From Dentipellis sp. KUC8613 (Eukaryota; Basidiomycota; Agaricomycetes; Russulales; Hericiaceae), in contig NSJX01000026.1 of NCBI GenBank assembly GCA_002286715.1, forward strand, positions 394,674 to 407,485: a DNA stretch of 12,812 bases, read 5' to 3'. Under the pieces are notes generated by a model, which saw only the letters and a list, made by a program, of their open reading frames with translations, searched no databases and had not been told where the DNA came from. Below, one piece after another: positions 7,721 to 12,812 of the stretch; the first letter of the stretch is position 1, and each line of letters opens with the position of its first letter. The translations under genes and the position numbers were made by a program.

Positions 7721-8409
7721 AGCGCCCCCCAGCCGCGTCATCTGTGGGAGGCAAGAAAGTTTCCTTTAGTTTGTCCAATCGTTATGCTGTACTATCATCA
7801 TTGGTTCAACCCCGTGAGCAATTATACCCCCCTTGTCTGCACGTGTCATCTGTCACTCGAACTCGCCAGACACCATCAATCACGCTCAGAACTAAGCTTA
7901 TTGGACAAATTACTGGAAAACAACTCGACGCCGAAGCACTACTCGATAGTGGTGCAGAAGGACTAGTCCTTCACCCTCGGTTTGCTGCTCAGCACAACCT
8001 CACCCTGATGCCACTGAAACACCCATTTCCTGTGCGCAATGTCGACAACTCAGAGAATGTCATGGGCCTTGTCCGATCCACAACAACTCAGATACTGCGG
8101 ATCTATGCACGTGACTCAGACTCTTATCATCAAGAAAAGGTCCAGTTTTTCGTGGCTGACATTGGGGACTTTGACATCATCTTGGGTACTGACTGGCTGG
8201 AAGAACACAACCCGGAGATTGACTGGCTTGCTCGCCGAGTGGACATGACATGCTGCCCACCATCGTGTTTGTGCTGGGGGCTCTTCCGAGATGAGATATG
8301 GGCTTCCGACAACCCCTGTGTACAAGCTGTTGATCTCGGGCCTGACGAGATCAAGCAACTTTACCAGACATACGGACATCCTGTGGGCATCAGTACGTTC
8401 TACCAGTAA
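7711..8409 (+). pseudogene. Retrotransposon aspartic protease (truncated Pol)
   Basis: This is the protease that cleaves Gag-Pol, read in the -1 frame after gag. The catalytic motif is LLDSGAEG (Asp codon 7945-7947), in the usual D-S/T-G form, followed by a flap region and the ILGTDWL motif typical of retropepsin-like proteases of Ty3/gypsy elements. The NPEIDW segment and a short Cys-containing stretch (MTCCPPSC) follow. The frame ends at TAA 8407-8409 with no reverse transcriptase; intact relatives continue for about a thousand residues. There is no good ATG near the start, as expected for a frameshift product. The break point to unrelated DNA lies around 8380-8450. Confidence 0.82.
7712..7720 (+). 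promoter_or_regulatory. Probable -1 frameshift site at the gag stop (T5 run then TAG)
   Basis: The last gag codons are GAT TTT TAG. The protease frame lies at -1 and is closed upstream by TGA at 7708-7710, so access to it must occur in the 9-nt overlap. A tRNA-Phe on TTT can re-pair one base back on TTT because of the five-T run. It is not a full canonical X XXY YYZ heptamer. Confidence 0.4.
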
Positions 8410-8410
8410 A

Positions 8411-10246
8411 CGTTTCTCGATCGGCCGGCCGAAATTCTTCGCAGCATACAGGTCCCTTTACCCCCCCAACGTGTATTGCACGAGCGAAGGTTGTAGGCGA
8501 GCCACCATACATCTCACGAAGGCTACGTCACAACAAATCTTGCTCTACACAATATCCGAAGGTGTGATACAGACGTACCACACCCACTTATACTGCGAAC
8601 GTCCGTCCCTCTCTCCCTTTCGTGCTGCCGCAGACGCTTACACAAATTTCAGATTGCAAAATAAGCTACTTCAACAACTACGCTGTAGCTGACGGCATTC
8701 GAACATACTACGCTTCTGAGATACCTGAATATCTCCAGATAGGAGAGCATCGCTATGTTGAGCGCCGCCTCATCAACTACTGGATTCTTCAGATGCTTGT
8801 CTCGTACGTCTTCGTAAACCCAGACGCACAGCCGAATGAACCCGTAGACATTGTAGGGTATCCGCATCTAGCTGCGCCCGCATCTACAATGAAGGGCTAC
8901 AAGTCGGCCCATCGGACCCGCTCTGGCAGTTCAGCTCCACCATCCGCACGGAGGAGGTATGGGATGCATTCACGCTATTGTGTCTCCTTGACGATGCCGA
9001 ACGCCAACACGCAATGCTTCACGTCCCCCACACTGGCGAACAACACCAACGCTTCACGGACGCAGTCAAGGAGCGGAACAGTCGCATAGAACTCCTTGGT
9101 CAAGCTGAACATGACCACTATTGTGATCGCTGTACACATTTCTACGATCCCGACCCTAGCTCGGAGACTCCGACAATGAGTACGTATTCTTCGGTCCTGT
9201 TTTGTTGGCGACATGTTCAGTGTATCTCTGGGAACAGGCAAGGTTTCTGCGGCCGTGGTCGATGGCATCACTCTCGGACATCCACGCTGCGCCGTTTCCG
9301 ACCCCGAGGTTTGCATGAACGAGCTGTCCAGCACCAGAAATCGCTTCTGTAATGAGCACTTGTCGAAGGATAGTGAATGCTCAGTGGTCAATTGCAAAAA
9401 GCCGGCTGTCGAGGGTAAGCGGACATGCTCTGAACCGCTTCACGAAGCCGCGGAGCGCCGCTATGTGGACGGCGGCCAGGCACGTTTCCAGCTCAAGCAT
9501 CGTCTGCAACGACAAAAGCTTGCCCACCTAAAACGTATGGAACCCGACGACTCGGATGAGGGGGACGACTTGGTTGAGGAACAGCAGGGCCAAGCTGGGG
9601 AAGAGGGCCAAGCTGAGAAAGAGAAGTTGCCGAGAGCGCAGTTCGGGCGTAAACGCACTCACAACGAGCAAATCATTGTGGCCCCTTGTGGGATGATCAT
9701 TGCCCGGGCAACGTTCTATAATTCTGAGACTCCATCTGCAGTCGTGGTGCGTAACAAACTACCTCGCCTCCGTCTCCTCCTCCCCCTCGTTATCATGATA
9801 ATTCTCACACGTCTCGATAGGCGATGTTGCAGAGGGTGTATCCCGACAGAAGGACCAGACCAAACCACATCATCTTTGACAACAACTGCCTACTTTCCAA
9901 GCTCGTCAAAAACGATCCCGACTTTGACAACATCGGCCTTACAGTCGACGTCTTCCACTTTACATGCAAGCACAAGGTATCCGATCATTGGTGCCAGAGC
10001 TACTGCAACCCGGCAGACTTCCCTGAACTCAAGAACGCAGACGGTTCCTGGCACTTCAACTCGTCTATCGCAGAGCAGACAAATGTTTGGCTGGGAGGAT
10101 ATTATGCAATGTTAAAGGAGATGACGGCATCTCGGTACAATTTCTTTCTCGACGAGATGATCTTACGCCGAAACAGAACCACGAGGGCGAACCTGGAGAA
10201 GAGCGGCATGTCTCCTCAGAACTGGGATTACGACATGATTGTCTGA
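8411..10246 (+). CDS. KDZ-associated CxC5/CxC6 cysteine-cluster protein, 5' truncated (5 exons)
   Basis: KDZ (Kyakuja-Dileera-Zisupton) proteins are transposases expanded in agaricomycetes; CxC5 and CxC6 are the zinc-chelating clusters linked to one class. Exons up to 8600, 8653-8803, 8872-9179, 9238-9746 and 9821-10246 join in frame over four GT-AG introns (52, 68, 58 and 74 nt). CxC5 features are YPPN with CX4C (8477-8494) and a CX2C made across the first junction, then YLQIGEHRYVE. A second CX2C (CDRC, 9122-9133) precedes CxC6: DGITLGHPRC, NRFCNEH, VNCKKP, TCSEP. The transposase-like end has QFGRKRTHNEQI, HIIFDNNC, VDVFHFTCKH, SSIAEQTNVWLGGY and FFLDEMILRRN; D and E in DNNC and AEQ may be RNase-H-fold acids (inference). 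Stop TGA 10244-10246. The N-terminus normally before YPPN is missing; the left limit is where retroelement sequence ends. Confidence 0.82.
8421..8432. repeat. 12-bp palindrome at the retroelement/KDZ junction
   Basis: TCGGCCGGCCGA is its own reverse complement. It lies 11 bp past the protease-frame stop and just before the first recognisable CxC5 residues. Confidence 0.6.
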
Positions 10247-10813
10247 CTGTATATATTTGTGCTTCCACACGTGGCGCTAAGAGAACAGCATCACATGACT
10301 TCGAAATGGTAGAAGCACGATGGCTCCTGTATAAGCGCTCGCACGCGCGCTCAACCCAACACCGCAGAGGATGCTGCGGCTTTCAGCGATGGGCAGGATT
10401 CGCTTTCGTTCGCCATCTCGAACAGCTCGGACGCCATCTTGAACGGGGATTGCGTGGACCTAGAAGTACAATGGCTCCCTCCCGTATGAGCGTCTGCACG
10501 CGTCTGCACGCGCTTGAATGGCTGGTACGGAATCAGTCTGGTTGAATAGCAAACGACGCATATATAACTCACTGTCTCTGACGCCGAGTATGTCAACACC
10601 TCTTCTTTCAACCCCCCACACACTCTTTCTAGGCCCTTTTCCCGCCGCGAAACCCGCTCTGTCTTGTGCCCGCTGCGAAACCCGCCCTGTTCTACCGCTG
10701 TACCGAACTACCTGCTGTCCTTCTTGCCGACATCTCATCCCGACATCTCATCCCCGTTCCTATCCGACGTCATCCCATCTCGCCGCTCCGCTGCCCCAAT
10801 ATCCCTTCGCGCC
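10247..10813 (+). promoter_or_regulatory. Intergenic region with TATA box and imperfect duplications
   Basis: No gene seen. A TATATAA box at 10561-10567 is followed by a pyrimidine-rich stretch with CT-rich start-like sites (about 10595-10615), giving a leader of about 200 nt before ATG 10814. Two related blocks (about 10308-10352 and 10460-10516) share TAGAAGYACRATGGCTCC and then a GTAT[AG]AGCG...GCACGCG segment. A smaller duplication, CGCCATCT.GAAC, sits at about 10410-10445. A leader repeat CCCGCNGCGAAACCCGC occurs at 10641-10685. Confidence 0.5.
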
Positions 10814-11602
10814 ATGCCAGACAGCTGCATTCTCTCGCCGGAGACTACGAACTTTATAGATTGGATCCTGTCTTATGGATATCTTGACCCAGGCGAGTGC
10901 GACCACGACTCCAGCTGTACTGGCTACGTACCCGAAGGCTGTCCGTATCACCTTTGTCAACAACACTGCACGGATCGTCATGCCGGAGCATGCCCGCAGG
11001 AAGACCATGGGGATTCACCAGTGGAAGAGCCGGATAGGCCGTTCTCGTACCTGAAGCCTGGCGAGTGCGGATCGAACTGGCCATTCTATGCAGGGCAAGA
11101 GCTCAAGGACGCGTCTCCCTTACGTTGCGAAAAGCTAGGATCACTTATGTGCCCTTGGCGATTCTGCAAGTCCCACTGTCGAGCAATGTATCTAGGCGAC
11201 TGCCCGCATATCCTACACCGCGACATGAACGATCCTTTGCAATGCCGCTCGGGTCTTGAATGTCACAACTATGCTAGTGTCTGCTGCTCTGAGCACATGT
11301 GCGAGCTGCATTGCTCGCAAAGCAGTTGCCCGGCCTTTGGGCACGCTACGCCCACCTCTCCCCTCCCCCCCGCTGCGGGCACCCGTCTCATGCCGAAGGC
11401 CAATTCCTACTCGTCTCAGCTCACACACTACTCCAGCCGAGCCTCCAGCAGCGGCAGCAGTTCGCCCAGCGGTAGCGGTTCCTTCGAAGACATGGACTAC
11501 CCATCCTTCGTTCATCCTGAAACGTCAAACCTCCCGCAATGCCTCACACCGCTGCCACCCGTCTCGCCTGGCTCCCCTGAAATTGGTTCTTGTGATTACT
11601 AG
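10814..11602 (+). CDS. Triple cysteine/histidine-cluster protein, uncharacterised (262 aa)
   Basis: A single exon from ATG 10814 to TAG 11600-11602. The frame is open further upstream, but ATG 10814 is the first good start and lies downstream of the TATA box. Three Cys/His clusters follow one pattern, C-X7-C-X4-C-X3-C-X4/7-C-X4-H: C35-H65, C105-H135 and C150-H177, each with an extra upstream Cys (C29, C85 or C144). Copies 1 and 2 are also led by a shared YLxPGEC. The cysteines are usually followed by P (CPYHLC, CPWRFC, CPAFGH) and the fourth position reads HC. This suggests repeated zinc-binding modules; similar C...C..CC...C..H patterns occur in many unnamed agaricomycete proteins (from memory). 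Residues 197-225 are Ser-rich and the C-terminus is Pro-rich and probably disordered. No signal peptide or membrane segment. It lies 567 bp downstream of the KDZ gene on the same strand. Function unknown. Confidence 0.75.
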   Translation: MPDSCILSPETTNFIDWILSYGYLDPGECDHDSSCTGYVPEGCPYHLCQQHCTDRHAGACPQEDHGDSPVEEPDRPFSYLKPGECGSNWPFYAGQELKDASPLRCEKLGSLMCPWRFCKSHCRAMYLGDCPHILHRDMNDPLQCRSGLECHNYASVCCSEHMCELHCSQSSCPAFGHATPTSPLPPAAGTRLMPKANSYSSQLTHYSSRASSSGSSSPSGSGSFEDMDYPSFVHPETSNLPQCLTPLPPVSPGSPEIGSCDY

Positions 11603-11762
11603 ATATGTCATATACTCAGTAGGCTATCCGCTGGCTTCCTACAAACATCAATTTGTATTTTTGCGTAGCATACATCGAGCTCCACTACAGAAACATGAGA
11701 GGGCTGCGACTGCAAAGCCTTGACAAGTCTACTGTTCTATGAATGCACTTTGTGGAAACCAT
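11603..11762 (+). other. 3' flank of the Cys-cluster gene, no gene seen
   Basis: An AT-richer 160 bp between the stop codon and the satellite, likely 3' UTR and terminator. No AATAAA string; TATGTCATATAC just after the stop is a short imperfect palindrome. Confidence 0.4.
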
Positions 11763-12426
11763 GTCCTTGAGGAGCTTGAGTGAGGCCGGTTAAACAACGG
11801 ACGCCATTGCGAAGCCCTGATGGGTCCGCTGCTGACGCCAAGCGAGGTGGTAGCCACTGACGCCACGAGTGCTGACACACTCCGTTGAGTCCGAGTCCCC
11901 TTGAGCAAGTCGGCCAGAAGACAAGACGAAATCCTCGAGGAGCTTGACTGAGGCCGGTTAAACAACGGACGCCGTTGCGAAGCCCTGATGGGTCCGCTGC
12001 TGATGCCAAGCGAGGTGGGAACCACCGACACCACGAGTGCTGACACACTCCGTTGAGTCCAAGTCCCCTTGAGCAAGTCGGCCAGAAGACGAGACGAAAT
12101 CCTCGAGGAGCTTGACTGAGGCCGGTTAAACAACGGACGCCGTTGCGAAGCCCTGATGGGTCCGCCGCTGACGCCAAGCGAGGTGGGAACCACCGACGCC
12201 ACGAGTGCTGACACACTCCGTTGAGTCCAAGTCCCCTTGAGCAAGTCGGCCAGAGGATAAGCTTGAGCAAGTCGGCCAGAAGACGAGACGAAGTCCTCGA
12301 GTAGCTTGACTGAGACCGGTTAAACAACGGACGTCGTTGCGAAACCCTGATGGGTCCGCCGCTGACGCCAAGCGAGGTGGGAACCACCGACGCCACGAGT
12401 GCTGGTGCACTCCGTTGAGTCCAGGT
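11763..12426. repeat. 168-bp tandem satellite, about 3.8 units
   Basis: Units begin (GGAGCTTGASTGAG) at 11771, 11939, 12107 and 12301 (GTAGCTTGACTGAG). The first two periods are exactly 168 bp with very few differences. The third is 194 bp because a 26-bp step duplicates CTTGAGCAAGTCGGCCAGA (12236-12254 and 12262-12280). The fourth stops near 12426. Since 168 is a multiple of 3, stop-free frames repeat along the minus strand, giving long periodic peptides with no domain similarity that I recognise. These are not called as genes. Confidence 0.95.
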
Positions 12427-12611
12427 CCTCGAAAAGTATAAGAACAAGAACAAGAGCAAGAACAAGAAGAGAGTGACGAGACTGAACGCCGCGCTGATGT
12501 GGCCGACGTGTTTGCTGTTGTTTATTGAATTCGTGCACGTGACTGCATTGTCGCGTTTCGCTGACCGCGTCCATACGCTGTGCAGTGATCTGACAGCAAC
12601 TTCAGTCCTCA
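12427..12611 (+). promoter_or_regulatory. Promoter/leader of the right-edge gene
   Basis: It starts where the satellite ends. A TATA-like GTATAAG (12436-12442) is followed by an AAGAAC-type purine microsatellite (12441-12475). A palindromic E-box CACGTG (12536-12541) lies about 70 bp before ATG 12612. Whether the TATA-like string or a site nearer the E-box sets the transcription start cannot be told. Confidence 0.45.
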
Positions 12612-12812
12612 ATGGCTCGTACCACTGCCAAGCCCAAGAAGACAACTTCCGGCGTCGCTCCTCGGAAGCGACTTGGTGAATGGACTGACGACTGCACCGG
12701 CTTGGCCAAGAAGGTCAAGCAGGTATGTTTGGACGACGGCGAGGTCGCCGCCGACAATTCTGGGCCTCCTGCCACTAAGGATGACCCGGACGCGGATGTA
12801 AGTGGAATTCTA
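12612..12812 (+). CDS. N-terminus of an uncharacterised Lys-rich protein (runs off right edge)
   Basis: ATG at 12612 (TCAATGG context) opens MARTTAKPKKTTSGVAPRKR, a basic segment with nuclear-localisation-like character, then EWTDDCTG and an acidic stretch. Exon 1 most likely ends at 12797, just before GTAAGT (12798-12803), after exactly 62 codons (phase 0). An earlier GTATGT at about 12723 is also donor-like, but reading through it keeps the frame. No family can be named from 62 residues. Confidence 0.55.
   Translation, partial: MARTTAKPKKTTSGVAPRKRLGEWTDDCTGLAKKVKQVCLDDGEVAADNSGPPATKDDPDADVSGIL

Larger units (their letters stand above)
3853..8409 (+). mobile_element. Ty3/gypsy-like LTR retrotransposon remnant (gag-protease only, with nested insertion)
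   Basis: The order is gag with zinc knuckle, then aspartic protease in the -1 frame, as in Ty3/gypsy (Metaviridae-type) fungal elements. Gag is interrupted by the DNA transposon at 4733-7560. The element stops soon after the protease domain: no reverse transcriptase, RNase H, integrase or 3' LTR is present, and KDZ-family exons begin at once. The copy is dead. The left boundary is uncertain; 3853 is the gag start, not a proven element end. Confidence 0.8.

Noticed and set aside
9180..9220. Acceptor at 9220 (TTCAG) for the third KDZ intron
   Set aside because: It gives the wrong phase with donor 9180. The acceptor ending at 9237 restores the frame and places a short linker before the DGITLGHPRC motif, as in the family.
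11737..12645. Long minus-strand open frames (171 and 302 aa) over the satellite as genes
   Set aside because: They exist because the 168-bp unit is a multiple of three without stops in those frames. The frames overlap each other, and the peptide simply repeats with the DNA.

Overview
The window looks like nuclear DNA of a mushroom-forming basidiomycete (Agaricomycetes). The evidence is the many 48-75 nt GT-AG introns with CTAAC/CTGAT-like branch sites, a KDZ-associated CxC5/CxC6 protein of the kind expanded in agaricomycete genomes, a Ty3/gypsy-type gag-protease remnant, and lineage-specific proline-, glutamine- or lysine-rich genes without recognisable domains. No rRNA, tRNA or CRISPR array was seen. 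Species is not determinable by eye.

Layout. (1) 1-2604: two divergent genes share a short intergenic region: a Q/P-rich gene on the minus strand that runs off the left edge, and a four-exon plus-strand gene (873-2604) encoding about 525 aa with a basic repeat region and a C-terminal coiled coil. (2) 2605-3850: non-genic, with a CGGT tetranucleotide microsatellite, a degenerate minisatellite carrying CATCGGTATG, and one small orphan ORF. (3) 3853-8409: a Ty3/gypsy-like element, gag then aspartic protease in the -1 frame. Its gag is split by a 2.83 kb DNA transposon (4733-7560) with perfect 15-bp terminal inverted repeats. Everything after the protease (reverse transcriptase, RNase H, integrase, 3' LTR) is missing. 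(4) 8411-10246: five exons of a CxC5/CxC6 KDZ-family protein, abutting the truncated retroelement and apparently lacking its N-terminus, but open and splice-consistent to its stop. (5) 10814-11602: a single-exon 262-aa protein with three copies of a Cys/His zinc-binding-like motif, with a TATA box upstream. (6) 11763-12426: a 168-bp tandem satellite ending about 185 bp before the start codon of a new gene at 12612, which runs off the right edge.

How the parts relate. The centre is a nest of mobile DNA: a retroelement, a DNA transposon inserted into it, and a KDZ-family gene fused to its broken end. The flanking host-type genes are uncharacterised. Nothing shows that the Cys-repeat protein and the KDZ protein work together, but they are adjacent, co-oriented and both Cys/His-rich. 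Gene models here rest on splice-site consensus plus reading-frame agreement at each junction, not on transcript data.
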